The notes beneath the pieces were generated by a model. That model was not told the origin of the DNA, did not search any database, and saw only the letters and a program-made list of their open reading frames with translations. Shown piece by piece: positions 10,201-20,694 of a DNA stretch of 64,000 nt. Each line of letters starts with the position of its first letter. Position 1 is the stretch's first letter. The position numbers and the translations under genes were made by a program. Source of the DNA: Romanomermis culicivorax (Eukaryota; Nematoda; Enoplea; Mermithida; Mermithidae); assembly GCA_963922205.1 (NCBI GenBank), contig CAWUHX010000035.1, positions 496,001 to 560,000 on the forward strand, read 5' to 3'.

Positions 10201-13200
10201 AACGGTAATGGAAGAAGTAACTAAAGTCAGTGTGGCGTCGACTGATTGCATAAATCAAATTGTTTATCCAAAAGTCTGTCTGCTAAAGACAACTGTTGCA
10301 ATTGTTGCATGTAGTAAAACCTACATTCCATATGGAACAGATGTTTTGATGAAGGCAAAGCTTTGGGATCAACATGGAGATGCCACGTTGAACGGAATTA
10401 TTGTCGAATCAAAGGATTCTGAAAGGAAGTTCAGAATGGAGAAAGCGGTTGTAGACGGATCACAAGAAGAGTTTGTAGTACTAATCTCCAATACCACCGG
10501 TTCTGGATGTCGGTTTGAGAGAGATCAAATCATTGGCTACACAGAATCTATGCTTATTGAAGATGATGATACGTACAAAAAAGTGAAGGAAATGAAAAAG
10601 ATAAAGGAGGAAGAGGAATATCAGACCTGCATGGTAAAGGAAGGAATGCCTGCATTATCAAAAGCTGATTCTGTAGAGTTCTATACTTCACTATGCAAGA
10701 TGATATCGAAGGCAAAAATATGGGAAGAGAAGAAAACGGAAGCTATAGAGTCTTTGTTGAAGTACAGAGATGTCTTTAGCTTGCCTGGTGATCCGGCTAC
10801 TACAACCCCAGCTCTGACATGCAAGATAGATACAGGAGATGCAAGACCTGTAGCAAAGAGATATTACAGAGCTTCAATTAATAGTCGGCCAGGAGTAAGG
10901 CGACACATAAAGGAGATGTTGGATCAAGGAGTGATCGAGCCCTTGAAGTCACCGTGGGCTGCACCCTTGTTCCTGGTTGGAAAGAAAGATGGAACTACGA
11001 GACCCGTAGTGGATTTTAGAGGTATAAACGAAGTGACCAAGGATGATAAATATCCCATCCCGAGAATGGATGACTATTTAGATTGCCTTGGAAGAGCGAA
11101 GTTCTATACGACTCTAGATTTGAAGTCGGGATATTGGCAGGTCCCGATGGAGGAGGAAAGCAAGGAGAAAACGGCTTTTATATGCCAAGAGGGCTTATTT
11201 CAGTTTAAAGTGATGCCGTTTGGGTTGAAGAATGCACCTGCTGAATTCCAAAGGATGATGGAGAGAATCCTTGGGGATTTGGTATGGAAAATTTGCCTAG
11301 TGTATATAGATGATATTATCATCTTCTCGAATACGTTCGAGGAACACTTAGAGAATTTGAACTTGGTGCTAGAAGCGTTGAGGAAGGCAAAGTTGACTCT
11401 TAAGCCAGAGAAATGTGAATTTCTTCCCGAGAAGGTGCACTTTTTAGGACACATCTTGGATGCGAATGGAATTTCTCCGGATCCTAAGAAGGTCAAGGCG
11501 ATAACGGAATTTCCATTCCCGGATTCTGTTAAGAAAATGCAGAGATTCCTAGGTATGCTACAATGGTGTAAGAAATTTATACCAGACCTAGCAGCACTAG
11601 CTGAACCTTTGTACAAATTAACAGGCAAGAAGGGAACATGGAATGTAACGGAGTTACATTACACAACTTTTGAGAAGCTCAAAGTAGCATTGACCTCAGT
11701 ACCTTTCTTAAGACATCCAATTTTAGATGGATCTGCACGATTCATTCTTCAAACGGATGCCAGTGGAATTGCATTGGGAGCAGTGTTATGTCAAGAGACT
11801 GACTCGGAACGTTGGGTAGTTGCCTACAATAGTCGGATATTGCGGGCGGAAGAAAGGAAATGGTGCGCCACCGAAAGGGAATGCTTAGCTGTGGTTTACG
11901 GCCTTAAAATTTATAAACATTATCTTTTGGGCCAAAAGGTCAGGATTCAAACTGACCACAAACCATTATTATCAATGAGGGTGAATACACAGACTAATGA
12001 CAAACTCAAGAGGTGGTACGCATTCATTTGCCAGTTTAATCACAAGTTGGAGTACGTGCCTGGCAGACAGAATGCCATGGCAGATTTCCTCTCAAGGAAG
12101 GAGGAACCGGATGAGCAGAAAGAGAAGTTGCCACCAAAATGGGAACTTATCTTTCAGAAAGAAGATGTGAAATCTCTTACTGAAGACGAAGTCCTTAACC
12201 AAAACCACAAAGTTTTAGTGAAACAACTTCGGGAACTCAGAGGAGATGAAGTGGATGAGGCTGTAGGAGTCTTCACTCCGGTGAAGATGGCCACAGCTTC
12301 AGTGGCTTCAAAGTATAGTGTTAGTGATGAAACTCAACTTAATATTTCTCCAGAATTTGATAACTATCGAACGCCTGAGAAATATGAAATTGAGGCGGTA
12401 GTCACTAGACAAATGTCAAAAAACTTGCAGCAGGAGGAAAAAGGACATCCTCCTGGGCAAGCAAAACCTAAAGAAGAGGTGAAGAGAATTTTTGAACCGA
12501 AGGAGAAGGAGTTTGAAGAAGCCCCAGAGATTGAAGATGGTAGACCGAAAGGGCTTATCTCAAACGCCTTGATGTCAAAGTTGCAAAGAAAGGATAAAGA
12601 TCTAAAAGTGATCTTCGAGAAACTAGGTGCTAATAGTGGCACCAAGTCTCAAAGTAACTTTTATATCGATCAAGGGATACTATATAGAGAGACTTTTGGC
12701 GAGGCAGAGGATCAAGTTGTTGTCCCCTCTGTTCTCAAAAAAGTTGTCCTGCATCAGTATCATGGAGCAGTGATGATGACGCATCAAGGGTTTAAGAGAA
12801 CCCTTGCTATTATTAAGAAGCGGTTCTGGTGGCCGAGCATCGAGAAGGATGTTCGGAGCTGGATCAGTTTTTGTCCGATATGTCAAATTGCGACTCCAGG
12901 AAAGGCTACAATTCCGCCATTGAATCCAATCATTCCTAGAGGACCATTTGACATAGTTTCGGTAGATATTGTGGGAATATCTCCCATGAGCGAGAAAAGA
13001 CCGTATGTGATAGTATTTCAAGATTACTTTACAAAATGGGTGGAAGCAGAAATGATCCCGGATCAATCTGCTGTAACCATTGTGGACAGTTTTCTTCGGA
13101 ATATTGTGTTTAGGCATGGAACCCCAGTGAAATTGTTGAGTGATAACGGTTCATGCTTTACAGCTGATTTGATGACGTCAGTCTGTAAATTGTTGGAGTG

Positions 13201-13867
13201 TCAGAAGATTTTCACAACTGCCTACCATCCACAAGGAAATGGAATGGTTGAAAGGTTTAACCAAACCTTGATCAAGCAGTTGCGAAAGGTTGCTATAGAG
13301 GATTCAGATAAGTGGGACAGATATTTGCAATCTGTCGTTTTTGCGTATAATGCCACACCTCATACCTCAACAAAATGTTCTTCATTTGCCTTATTGAGAG
13401 GTCATGAGGCAAATTTCGGCATTAGTATTGGAGTTGCTAGAAACATAGTTCTGCCGATGAACTATGAGGCTTATAAGCATATACTAACCGAAAGCTTAGT
13501 AGAAACTTATGAGACCATTGCTGAGAATATCAGGAAGGCTGCGGAGAGCAGTAAAAAGTTTTTCGACCGTAAAGCAAAAGCTCATGATTATTCCGTCAAT
13601 GATTGGGTTTTGCTGAAAGTCGATAAACAGAAAAAACTGGGTCTGCCGTGGCAAGGACCGTATGTTGTTACTGATAATAGTAGATTATCAGAGAATGTGC
13701 TTGAAATCGCTCACTGGAGAGAGCCGCTGAAAAAGCAGGTGGTATCCGTGAGCAGGTTAAAGCACTTTCGCTACGAGACCGGCAGATGGCTGCAGTCTAA
13801 CGACGTGTCATCTAAGGACACGCAGTTTACTGTAGATTCGAAAATTGACAATTATAAACTGCCGTAG
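7217..13867 (+). CDS. gag-pol: Gag-Pol polyprotein of Ty3/gypsy-type retrotransposon
   Basis: A single unbroken 2216-aa frame; the first ATG is at 7217 (the frame is open slightly further upstream without an ATG). Residues 1-345 are charged and end in an RS-rich stretch (about 300-345). Residues 346-520 resemble a Retrotrans_gag capsid domain. A zinc knuckle of CHHC form (C-x2-H-x4-H-x4-C, about 655-667) is followed by an RG-rich segment. Protease has ALIDTGAQ (Asp 882) and the later ILGTDFL. Reverse transcriptase has YIDD at 1363-1366, RNase H has TDASG (Asp about 1514). Integrase has an HHCC zinc domain from His 1846 and a DD35E triad (D1917, D1976, E2012), then a GPY/F-like end (WQGPYVV). 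No chromodomain and no frameshift between gag and pol. All catalytic residues are present, so it may still be active. The RNase H-integrase linker is unusually long. Confidence 0.95.
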   Translation: MSIPVGKMLRTPPRSHEPSVSNLDSAEEHAAVEKVQAQAPETEGRRESGIAEMARVEEDLRRSGFEMARRAEIETTVSGSVGGQQTFEKERPTSPSKLVHPMAETLEEIRRKSKPALRSNLVDMNYDEYYEDAPADLYDDKYSRRYDPEMANFIRREEQRDRVDPKGVRINALEKKVELLIKVIESAQVKEKETEDDQRRKIGESSYLESRVERVSEPKREVHSEVYVRSQEDRDKYLGRDRGWTEEPQSSRNAEQAQSNAYGYSENRRSRERKVTICDESSQGEDRFSRPTPWRDTANRADLSPERRRKRKSKSRKRSHRSRARSRHYSDSDNTSSSTSNSSSSVEVDVRDVVKALKHRPLHDSIKPTEALKFFTDLESEFLENTADKVKKECLRRLSQNTARRIARTSSSYTEARRNILKYLAPTYDLTMLKRELFNMKQEEGESALEFLKRLSNHVDLVYADQSDQIRQENIINAFIYKSSPLYQTELQDVLPSMKTWQDLAYAVTQIDKKYKNVFTTFGAKDKPIVVNQVVAEEVCPEIAFVGNAPYGSTKKYNQTKSRPQNQLQKAVEEERSEENAEEMIPGPSPRDVKKSNEEQAKESFLAILSKEWLQLVQKVDKLQVTQSEALKELTTVKAASAEKQKQLKQQRPYCIYHKNNTHATEECKTLAYRRQQQQCGGFNRGMSNQYYGGDRNASYRGSFRGRGGPQFGFRGRGRGAYYVGFPEEDQMYGYDPEFERYREFCRLREQGIQLQRQPQLMLPAPTSQPAIQASTVQDQSGSFVSNQSQPSSHNVMVTSRTDVDDESEQSRNKFSSLVLGSIIHLDKVTPLEKVKERDLAHVKYGRKATDVERRLLENYPKTVPFYINVVIKETATRALIDTGAQCTVMSSKLLKRALDVDYTVYPRILKVTVADGKVVHAYGYVPVCMKTEFGSFPVNAIVLPDAGEDLILGTDFLAHPDLGVVIDFKRNAMTIQGIERKIDVVQVPSVTTVQTVMEEVTKVSVASTDCINQIVYPKVCLLKTTVAIVACSKTYIPYGTDVLMKAKLWDQHGDATLNGIIVESKDSERKFRMEKAVVDGSQEEFVVLISNTTGSGCRFERDQIIGYTESMLIEDDDTYKKVKEMKKIKEEEEYQTCMVKEGMPALSKADSVEFYTSLCKMISKAKIWEEKKTEAIESLLKYRDVFSLPGDPATTTPALTCKIDTGDARPVAKRYYRASINSRPGVRRHIKEMLDQGVIEPLKSPWAAPLFLVGKKDGTTRPVVDFRGINEVTKDDKYPIPRMDDYLDCLGRAKFYTTLDLKSGYWQVPMEEESKEKTAFICQEGLFQFKVMPFGLKNAPAEFQRMMERILGDLVWKICLVYIDDIIIFSNTFEEHLENLNLVLEALRKAKLTLKPEKCEFLPEKVHFLGHILDANGISPDPKKVKAITEFPFPDSVKKMQRFLGMLQWCKKFIPDLAALAEPLYKLTGKKGTWNVTELHYTTFEKLKVALTSVPFLRHPILDGSARFILQTDASGIALGAVLCQETDSERWVVAYNSRILRAEERKWCATERECLAVVYGLKIYKHYLLGQKVRIQTDHKPLLSMRVNTQTNDKLKRWYAFICQFNHKLEYVPGRQNAMADFLSRKEEPDEQKEKLPPKWELIFQKEDVKSLTEDEVLNQNHKVLVKQLRELRGDEVDEAVGVFTPVKMATASVASKYSVSDETQLNISPEFDNYRTPEKYEIEAVVTRQMSKNLQQEEKGHPPGQAKPKEEVKRIFEPKEKEFEEAPEIEDGRPKGLISNALMSKLQRKDKDLKVIFEKLGANSGTKSQSNFYIDQGILYRETFGEAEDQVVVPSVLKKVVLHQYHGAVMMTHQGFKRTLAIIKKRFWWPSIEKDVRSWISFCPICQIATPGKATIPPLNPIIPRGPFDIVSVDIVGISPMSEKRPYVIVFQDYFTKWVEAEMIPDQSAVTIVDSFLRNIVFRHGTPVKLLSDNGSCFTADLMTSVCKLLECQKIFTTAYHPQGNGMVERFNQTLIKQLRKVAIEDSDKWDRYLQSVVFAYNATPHTSTKCSSFALLRGHEANFGISIGVARNIVLPMNYEAYKHILTESLVETYETIAENIRKAAESSKKFFDRKAKAHDYSVNDWVLLKVDKQKKLGLPWQGPYVVTDNSRLSENVLEIAHWREPLKKQVVSVSRLKHFRYETGRWLQSNDVSSKDTQFTVDSKIDNYKLP

Positions 13868-14335
13868 CGCGTAGCGCTGTGTTTTTGTGTGTGTGTGCGT
13901 ATGAATACCCCCCCATATTTTTTCGTCCCCAATTATGTATTTAAGTACAAATTGTATTTAATTGTAATTATTTATGTATTTATCGCGTATTTATCGTGTA
14001 TTTTTAAATTTTTCTCGCGTAAATCTTAAAATTTCTCAAAATTTTTGGTAAAAAACCACTCATCGCAAAAACCTAAATTTTTAAAACTTTTTTCGCCGCC
14101 AAAATTTTAATTTTCCCCGAGTCCGATTAATTTCGGAGGAAATAGGTAATTGTTGCCCCCCAATTCTGTGAATATTGGAAGAATTGGGAAAACCGCTGAG
14201 TTTTAGAGTGAAAATAGACAAAAAGTAGCGAAAGCGGAAAATTTGTCGATTTTTCAGCTCATATTAAACAAATTTAAAAATTTTGCAAAAATTGATAGCG
14301 CCGAATTATTAGAATTCGAAAAAGAAGCGGAAGGA
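13868..14335. other. Non-coding spacer after Gag-Pol
   Basis: AT-rich, with GT-rich bases just after the stop codon. Near its end GATTTTTCAG (about 14249-14258) looks like a splice acceptor. Nothing else recognised. Confidence 0.5.
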
Positions 14336-14569
14336 ATGTCCAGGCCCCCCAATGGACGCCGGACGAAACAGTATTTGGTCACGGACCCCCACGTGACCTA
14401 CGGACAGCCGCAGGTGCGGCAAAACAATCGGTATTTTTTAGTCGATGGTAAGCGACCTAAGTTATTAAACTTAGTTAATTTAAAAATTAATTGGGCAAAG
14501 CAGGATGTTATAGCCCACGGGTGTCTAGACGAAGGCCTAGACAATTGTAAAAGTTTAGTGGGAACATAA
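14336..14569 (+). CDS. Small ORF of unknown function in the retrotransposon
   Basis: 77 codons from the first ATG; the frame stays open upstream to about 14243. The product is mildly basic and has no motif I recognise. It lies between Gag-Pol and the long second ORF and follows a splice-acceptor-like TTTTTCAG, so it might be translated from a spliced mRNA, or the open frame may be chance. No signal peptide or membrane segment is seen. Confidence 0.3.
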   Translation: MSRPPNGRRTKQYLVTDPHVTYGQPQVRQNNRYFLVDGKRPKLLNLVNLKINWAKQDVIAHGCLDEGLDNCKSLVGT

Positions 14570-15145
14570 TTGTTCTGTCAACTTGAAAAAGTGTGGCAAA
14601 GCTGCCCGTAGCGCAAAAATTTGGACTTTTTGCGAAACTACATTATTCCTCTACACACATAGCGAGTTGAATAAATTCGTCTATGTGATGGGGAAGAAGT
14701 GGAGTGTAGCAACTAGTCGACTAGGGGTAGATAATTTCAAAATTATTTAAAATTTTCAAATTCCATCTTAACTTAATTTTCTACGAATTTCCACATTTTG
14801 GGTAAATTAGTAAATATATTTTCAAATTTCTTCTTGGAAATTCTTAATTTATTAGTTGGATAGGCCGTTTTGGGCGTTGGATTGAGACGGCATGCAGTCG
14901 ATTGATGGAAGACGCAGGTGGTCTGTGCGTGTACTCCCGTATAAGGTAGAAGTCGGGGCCGCACTTGTGTTTAACTATCTGCCAACACTAACCCAATATA
15001 TGTTTGGTACCTTATTTTCCCCTGCTTGCAATTTTCTTTTCTTCTTTCCTAATTGTGCTTACTATCTGTGGTGAAGGTAGAATTTAACCGATGTTTGTCC
15101 GCTTTGGGAAAAATTTTCATTAAAAAGTTGTAAACATTTCGCCTG
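14570..15145. other. Spacer between small ORF and second ORF
   Basis: Mostly AT-rich with a GC-richer patch (about 14860-14970). Short frames on both strands have no recognisable features. Confidence 0.45.
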
Positions 15146-15155
15146 AATTTTTTAG
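15144..15155 (+). promoter_or_regulatory. Splice-acceptor-like site before second ORF
   Basis: TGAATTTTTTAG precedes ACTACAATG. The two nearest ATGs downstream (15162 and 15199) are in other frames and stop quickly, whereas the frame of the second ORF is already open from 15134 without an ATG. A spliced mRNA that brings its own start codon, or initiation at 15278, would both fit. Confidence 0.4.
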
Positions 15156-15277
15156 ACTACAATGTTAAACGCATTGTCAGAGTCGGCGAATTAGAACGAT
15201 GGTTTGCCACGACATTCGGGAGATTTCCGTTGGAACTAACAGAACCGAAATTGGTCGAAATAGGTAAGGTGGCTGAG

Positions 15278-18200
15278 ATGATCGAAACTCTGAAGGTGAG
15301 CAGGTTTCGAGGACAGCCAGTTATCGGTTTTGATACCGAGAAAGTTACTCAAGAGTACGTGAGTAAGGTTTTCGCGACTTCTGGGGTTGATAACCCAAAA
15401 GGGAAGGAGTTCGCGAGAGTCATTAGCTTCTCGACGGTGACTGGAGACACCTTTGTTGTAGATACTACGACAATCATGCCGAAGGAATGGACGCTCATTC
15501 ATGAGCTCTTAGATTCGGACATGCTTCTCGTTGGATACAACTTGGTTACAGATCTGGTTGCCGTCTGGAATGTTAATGGCGCAGGCAGAAATCACCAGGA
15601 TGTTGATCTGACAGCAGAGATCAAGTATAGAATTACATCTTCGTATGGCCGTTATTATGACGTAGCCAAGGTAGGAGATCAATTGAACGGAAGATTTTTG
15701 GCAATGTCCAGGAAGTTGGGACTTTGCCCGGAAACTTTTAAGCTGAAAGGGTTGTTCACGGAGCTGTATCTGGCGGATGTTGGTTATTTCCAAATCGATT
15801 TCCGTCAGAGAGCGCAACGTGAACGATTCTGTAGGCACACGTTGACGCAGTTTGAAATCAGGTATTCAGCACTGGACGCCTACTACTCATTGTTGGTTTT
15901 CTTAGCGTTTTTCCACTATGAGTTAGCTATGGAAGTCGAGGTCGGATTCCAGTATTTTCCGCATGATTTGATGAAAGCGGATCAAATCCAGATAATGTCG
16001 TACAGGTTGTACAGGTTTTTTAATATCATACATGGAGAGAATTTTCCGCAGACTTTTTGTGGAAGTCCGGAAGTAGAGGAGCCGCAGTCGTCGGCTATTT
16101 ACCACGTAATGAGACAGGAAGCGTATGCCCGTATGGCTGCCCAAATGGACACCTCATTTGGAGGCTATGTGGAGTACAGCTTCCCTCATTACGAGGCAAA
16201 TCCGAAGAGAGGAAGAGACGTAAGTATACCTAAAGGTATTCATCCTGATTATACCGTTAAAGAAAAAAGTAAGAATGTAGACGGTAATGATACGGTAAGT
16301 GAGGATGAAGAGTTCGAAGAAGCTTTGTCGGAAAAGCAGATTAGAACTCGAATAATGAACAAGGTGGTAGATATGGTTAATCGAGGGAAGAGTTTCAGTA
16401 GACTCGATGAACCAGTATCTATGGTTTTATACGAGAATTACCTAAGGTATAGGAAGGAAACGAAGCAGTTATTGGAGATACCATCTCTGGAAGTTGATTA
16501 CCACGAGTATGAACCGGTCAGAATTTCGAACGGTAAAGACTCGTATGTAAGACAACACTGGAGTATGGATATCGCTCCTTATTCTGAAATATTGATCGAG
16601 GACAATTTTAAGAATTTGGAGTCAGTGTGTAATAAAGTTCCGCTCACGTTTCATTTGTTTTGGCCAGCTTGCAGAGAAGAAGCGGAGGAGTACCTTACCT
16701 CTCTCCTTGACCACAACTATTTGAGATCCTTTAGCCCTGAGGGAAAGGAACAACTCTTGAAGATGTTGTGGAGGGGAGATAGGTACGGTCAGTACTTATC
16801 ATTTTTGAATAGTCTTCCAGTAACAGAGGTACATACGCCAACCAAGGGCGATTCTATTACATGTTGGGGAAATCGTTTCGGATTTCTGCCGATCCGATTT
16901 TGGCCCAAGACAAAGTCATGGGAGCAAAGACCGGAAGATAAAAGGAAGCATTTGGCGGAGTGTCCGCAGTACAAAGATAATCCGTACTGCTATCAGAGGT
17001 TTTACTTCCGCCAGATAGCTGTTAGAGTTCCAGGTTTGCGATACCCAATAGATATGAGTGAGGACGCAACGAAGGAGAACCAGAAAAAGAGCGTCTCAGC
17101 CTATCAACCGGAATACGTTCCAGGTTACGAGCCGCCATTTTTTGAGCCGATATTGCCGTCCGATGCTCCAGGTTTTACGATTACGCATATTGGCGATAAG
17201 GTTGTAGTGACGCCGACAGGTAAGCAGCCAGCAGTGCCGGTTACAGGCACTGAGGTAAGCACAACGGTGAGTCAACAATCTGGAGTTGATATGAGTAGTT
17301 TGGATCAGGTGCAGGGGATGCAGGCTGAGCCTGTTGCGGCGAAAGCACAGCTACAGGTGATACCTGCAGACCTCAACACCCCCATAGACTTGAATCAGGT
17401 AGGAGACGATTTAGAAGTGGACAATGAGGTCACTGTTGAATCGTTGATACAGCCTGATCAAGAAACACAGGTAACTTCATTACTAGATCAGACAGAGAGT
17501 TTACTTTCTGGAATGGATGTCAGGGCAGAGCCGATGTTGGATGAAAGCAATCTGATAACGATTGCTGCAAGTCCAGCAATAGAGGAAATTGAAGCAAGGC
17601 TCAGGGAGCAAGCTGAAAAGGAAATCGAGAGACAGAAAGAGATTTTTACTAAGCAGCTTGCGGAGCAGAAAGCGAGATTAGATCAGCAGCAGAAGCAGCT
17701 GGAACTAGTATTGGCTGGTTTTACGGCGCAGCCGACGCCTCTGGCAGCGCCTACAGTCGTGCAAGCTCCAGCCAAGCCGCCTACTGCTTATCACATCCCG
17801 AAATTGCCGGTGCAGCCTGCTAGTACGCAGGTCATCCAGCCTGCGGTCAGCAAGGTTACGCCGACAGTTCAAGTAGCGCCCAGAGATCCAAGTATAGACG
17901 GTGGTATACCAGGTATGTATACTGCCGAAGAGGTCAGAAAGTTCAGAGCAGAAGGTCGTACGGACGATCAAATTAAAAGATTAGGAAGACGAAAATTAAC
18001 CCGAAAGGCCAATAGGGCTAAGAAGAGAGAGGAAGAAGATGTTATTGAAATCAGTGATGGTGAAGGAGAACAGACAGGGAGTTCTACGTCTGTGGATTTG
18101 AAGTTTGCAGGATCTACAACTTTATTGACGGATTCAACCAAATCCAGGACGGGAACTACGCCGACGAGCCTGATGCCTGGAACCAAAAGTTCTAGGAGTC

Positions 18201-19471
18201 AGGTGCAGTCGACGGTTGCTTCGGCTAAAGTACCTAGTAAATCGTCTGCATCTCAGGTAAGTGCAACGACGAAAAGTACTTTGGCTAAGCCCGTGTCTAA
18301 GGTTGATAAAACTTCTCAGCAGGACCAGAGCAGCGCTTCAGGGAAAAAAGTTGTTTCTAAACCCTCTACGTCGGAACCGACAAAATCGGTCAAGAGAAGT
18401 AGAGATAAGGAAGTAACTTTGGAGTACCTAAGTTCTGTTTTGAGAGACTACTGGGACGTCCATAAGAAGTTTCCCTTGGTGAAGGGAAGGATAGATTTTT
18501 CGACACCGGAGGTGATCGAATTCTTTGCTCAGGATATGCCAGATGATAATAGGAATCAAATCATCTGGGCATTAGTGAATAATGGAGTAGAGGAGCTTTA
18601 CGAGAACTACGGGGATCACTTTGATGTTCAGGGTGGTTTCCTGTATGATCATGTAAACGTTCCTGAGCCCATTTGGGAGTATATTTGGCTCAAGTTCATG
18701 CCAAATTGGTTTCATCATTTTGATGCGGAAATAGTGATGGCAGCCGTGAGATACTTATGTACCATGGTGTTGCTAAAGTTAGAACAACAGCAGTTAGGCC
18801 CAAGACATATTGGTGCAATTGATGCACGGGCCAAGTCATTTGTCACAGAAAGGTATTATTCTATCTACCTGCGGGGAGAAGGTAGTACTGCATTCAGGGA
18901 AGCGTATGCCAACCGAATGCAGGAGCACCAACAAACTGCAGTAGATATGGCAGCGAAAAGAAGGTTGTCGGACATGGTTCAGAAATTTTCTGGTAAATTC
19001 CAGAAGGCAGAGGATGAGGAGGGGCAACCCTTCAAGATTCCAATGTTAACGGAAAGACAACCTAGGGATGCATCCAGGACTAGGAGCCAGCACTCGCGAC
19101 AATCGTCTCACTCGCAGGGTCGGCACCAGCCTGGAGTATTCAAATTACCGTATGCGAATCAACAAAGTCAAGGTAGGTCCACTACCTCAGCTTCAGGAGT
19201 ATCTTCCGTAAGTTCCACTCAGGGCTCGTACCAGAGGGGAACTGGAGGGGGATATGCCCGGGGCTGGGGTCAGGGACAGGGTCAAGGTAGACCCTTCAAA
19301 ATGGTTAATCCGCAACCGTATAGAGGTCAGGCGATGGGCGGACCCCCTCGTGTGGCCCAACCTCGAGGAGTTTTTGGGGGATTCCTCAGGGGTTGTGGAG
19401 CTCGGGGTGGTCCCTACCCTCGCCGTGGTAGCTTTCAATACGGCGGTTATGGTGGCGGCGGGCAACAATAA
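15278..19471 (+). CDS. Second ORF: DEDDy 3'-5' exonuclease plus RNA-binding-like tail
   Basis: 1397 aa from the first in-frame ATG; open frame reaches back to 15134. The N-terminal 230 residues carry the three motifs of the DEDDy (RNase D/WRN/EXD2-like) exonuclease superfamily: motif I VIGFDTEK (Asp 19, Glu 21), motif II LVGYNLVTDL (Asp 92), motif III RYSALDAYYSLL (Tyr 196, Asp 200). Known members remove nucleotides from 3' ends of DNA or RNA using two metals. Downstream come an uncharacterised region, a Gln/Pro-rich part, a coiled coil (about 767-814), a basic NLS-like stretch followed by VIEIS plus acidic residues (SUMO-interaction-like, about 922), a helical domain (about 1041-1238) and an RGG/GGY-rich end. 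It occupies the env position, on the same strand as Gag-Pol. The exonuclease assignment is strong; substrate and role in the element's life cycle are unknown. Confidence 0.88.
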   Translation: MIETLKVSRFRGQPVIGFDTEKVTQEYVSKVFATSGVDNPKGKEFARVISFSTVTGDTFVVDTTTIMPKEWTLIHELLDSDMLLVGYNLVTDLVAVWNVNGAGRNHQDVDLTAEIKYRITSSYGRYYDVAKVGDQLNGRFLAMSRKLGLCPETFKLKGLFTELYLADVGYFQIDFRQRAQRERFCRHTLTQFEIRYSALDAYYSLLVFLAFFHYELAMEVEVGFQYFPHDLMKADQIQIMSYRLYRFFNIIHGENFPQTFCGSPEVEEPQSSAIYHVMRQEAYARMAAQMDTSFGGYVEYSFPHYEANPKRGRDVSIPKGIHPDYTVKEKSKNVDGNDTVSEDEEFEEALSEKQIRTRIMNKVVDMVNRGKSFSRLDEPVSMVLYENYLRYRKETKQLLEIPSLEVDYHEYEPVRISNGKDSYVRQHWSMDIAPYSEILIEDNFKNLESVCNKVPLTFHLFWPACREEAEEYLTSLLDHNYLRSFSPEGKEQLLKMLWRGDRYGQYLSFLNSLPVTEVHTPTKGDSITCWGNRFGFLPIRFWPKTKSWEQRPEDKRKHLAECPQYKDNPYCYQRFYFRQIAVRVPGLRYPIDMSEDATKENQKKSVSAYQPEYVPGYEPPFFEPILPSDAPGFTITHIGDKVVVTPTGKQPAVPVTGTEVSTTVSQQSGVDMSSLDQVQGMQAEPVAAKAQLQVIPADLNTPIDLNQVGDDLEVDNEVTVESLIQPDQETQVTSLLDQTESLLSGMDVRAEPMLDESNLITIAASPAIEEIEARLREQAEKEIERQKEIFTKQLAEQKARLDQQQKQLELVLAGFTAQPTPLAAPTVVQAPAKPPTAYHIPKLPVQPASTQVIQPAVSKVTPTVQVAPRDPSIDGGIPGMYTAEEVRKFRAEGRTDDQIKRLGRRKLTRKANRAKKREEEDVIEISDGEGEQTGSSTSVDLKFAGSTTLLTDSTKSRTGTTPTSLMPGTKSSRSQVQSTVASAKVPSKSSASQVSATTKSTLAKPVSKVDKTSQQDQSSASGKKVVSKPSTSEPTKSVKRSRDKEVTLEYLSSVLRDYWDVHKKFPLVKGRIDFSTPEVIEFFAQDMPDDNRNQIIWALVNNGVEELYENYGDHFDVQGGFLYDHVNVPEPIWEYIWLKFMPNWFHHFDAEIVMAAVRYLCTMVLLKLEQQQLGPRHIGAIDARAKSFVTERYYSIYLRGEGSTAFREAYANRMQEHQQTAVDMAAKRRLSDMVQKFSGKFQKAEDEEGQPFKIPMLTERQPRDASRTRSQHSRQSSHSQGRHQPGVFKLPYANQQSQGRSTTSASGVSSVSSTQGSYQRGTGGGYARGWGQGQGQGRPFKMVNPQPYRGQAMGGPPRVAQPRGVFGGFLRGCGARGGPYPRRGSFQYGGYGGGGQQ

Positions 19472-20199
19472 TTTCATATAGCCGCATACTTTTTGGACCA
19501 AAATTCGTTATTTCGTACAAATTTTATTTCAAAAACACAAAAATACAAAAACACAAATAAAATACAAAATACAAAAAAAAATATATTATCTCGTTTTATT
19601 GTTGCTTTAAATTTTAAAATTTTCTCGTTTCCGGTGCCCAAAAGTTGCCCGGCAAAATTCGTTATTTCCGTCCATCTTATTTCGGGCGTGTATATAGCCC
19701 TCGTATTTTTCTTGTTTACTTTCAGGGCCTGAAAAAGATGAAGACGTGAAAATTTTATTTGCCTTTATAAAATTATTTCGTAAGTAGATATTTGAAGTAT
19801 TTTATAGAAAATATTTTTTACTGAGTAGATTTGTATTGGACGGAGCGATGTGGCGAGCGGCCGACCGGGGAGGAAGCGCACCTGGGGCACCTCATCACCG
19901 AGGTTGTAAAAACCAGGAAATGGGAGAAGAGGAACGGCGACGCCCCGGATCTAGGCACAGATCGACGTCAAAGTCCAGGCCGAACTACGTTCGTGATCGT
20001 TTCCGGTAGCCCGAAAGGGAGTGCCCTGCCGAATGGATTGGTCAAGGTCGCCGTCACCTGAAGGACCTGGTAGGGGCTGGATCACATTTTGGAGGGGGTA
20101 GCCCCAAAAATTTGTCTTCCGAGGGGAAAACTGTTATGCAGTCGGGGCCTCAGTATGAGACTCAGGCTGCAGAAAGGTTTTCACCTCCCGTTGGTCGGT
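19472..20199. other. Non-coding tail of the retrotransposon
   Basis: An AT-rich part (19490-19810) is followed by a GC-rich part (about 19835-20150). One 76-codon frame (19831-20061) lies in the latter with no recognised motif; it is treated as chance. Confidence 0.45.
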
Positions 20200-20215
20200 T
20201 TTGAGGGCTGAGGGA
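20200..20215 (+). other. Putative polypurine tract
   Basis: The bases just before the 3' LTR, GAGGGCTGAGGGA, are mostly purines, as expected for the plus-strand primer, though broken by CT. The match is imperfect. Confidence 0.4.
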
Positions 20216-20694
20216 TGTTGAGGTGGGCTCAGGTGCACGTGTTCAGCTTCCGGCGTCGGTGCGCAGGCGGTTGGACGCGGCGAAAAGTGGCGAGAAAAGA
20301 ATGATAAATTTGCATAGGTTATTTCTGCCACTGTTTCGCAGTTTTGCTGTCTTTTAGTCAGTGTTAAAAAAGACTTGTTTATGGAGCGTCGCCGTCATCG
20401 TCTTTCTTATAATATTTTTATTTATTATTTGTTATTGGCGTCGCCCTTCGTCACCCAATACAACTTGGACCTGTAAGTTGTTTTGTTTTGTGAGCGTAGT
20501 GGAAGGAGTCTTTAAGATTAGGAGTGGAGACTTGGGTAGGAGCTCCTGAGGTACGAGCCAAGGTGTTCTGCCTGAGGTTTAGTGAAAGTTCTGGTGTATA
20601 TCTGGTGAAACGTCTGGGAGAGTTTGGTGTTTGTTGTTGTTGTTAGCCTGTGGTTAGAACTGTTGCTTAATTGTGACCCCACAGCTGCCTAACA
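20216..20694 (+). repeat. 3' LTR
   Basis: Same limits as the 5' copy (TGTTGAGG to CTAACA). Differences include CGCG/CGCAG in the middle, TCTGTAAG/TCTTTAAG, and GCAGCC/GCTGCC near the end. Confidence 0.93.

Larger units (their letters stand above)
6631..20694 (+). mobile_element. Ty3/gypsy-type LTR retrotransposon with exonuclease ORF
   Basis: Two LTRs of 478 and 479 bp (TGTTGAGG...CTAACA) bracket 13.1 kb of internal DNA. The order is 5' LTR, Gag-Pol, a small ORF, a long second ORF, a non-coding tail, 3' LTR. Polymerase order is protease, reverse transcriptase, RNase H, integrase, which defines Ty3/gypsy (Metaviridae-like) elements. A hand count gives about 15 differences between the LTRs (roughly 97 percent identity), so the insertion is fairly recent and both main ORFs are unbroken. 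No clean 4-6 bp target duplication is seen: the bases before the left LTR are CGTATA and those after the right LTR are CGGTTT. At 14 kb it is long for the family, and the excess is the second ORF. No envelope-like protein was recognised. Confidence 0.93.

Noticed and set aside
11200-11628. 142-codon frame on the minus strand
   Set aside because: Antisense shadow of the reverse transcriptase region.
12364-13117. Two minus-strand frames of 93 and 145 codons
   Set aside because: Antisense shadows of the RNase H-integrase linker and integrase.
7217-13867. Chromodomain or envelope in the LTR element
   Set aside because: The integrase end has a GPY/F-like module but no chromodomain; the second ORF lacks a signal peptide, fusion peptide or membrane segment.
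19193-19501. 102-codon minus frame and 75-codon plus frame
   Set aside because: Other-frame readings of the RGG-coding end of the second ORF.
19831-20061. 76-codon frame before the 3' LTR
   Set aside because: No motif; GC-rich stretch opens frames by chance.
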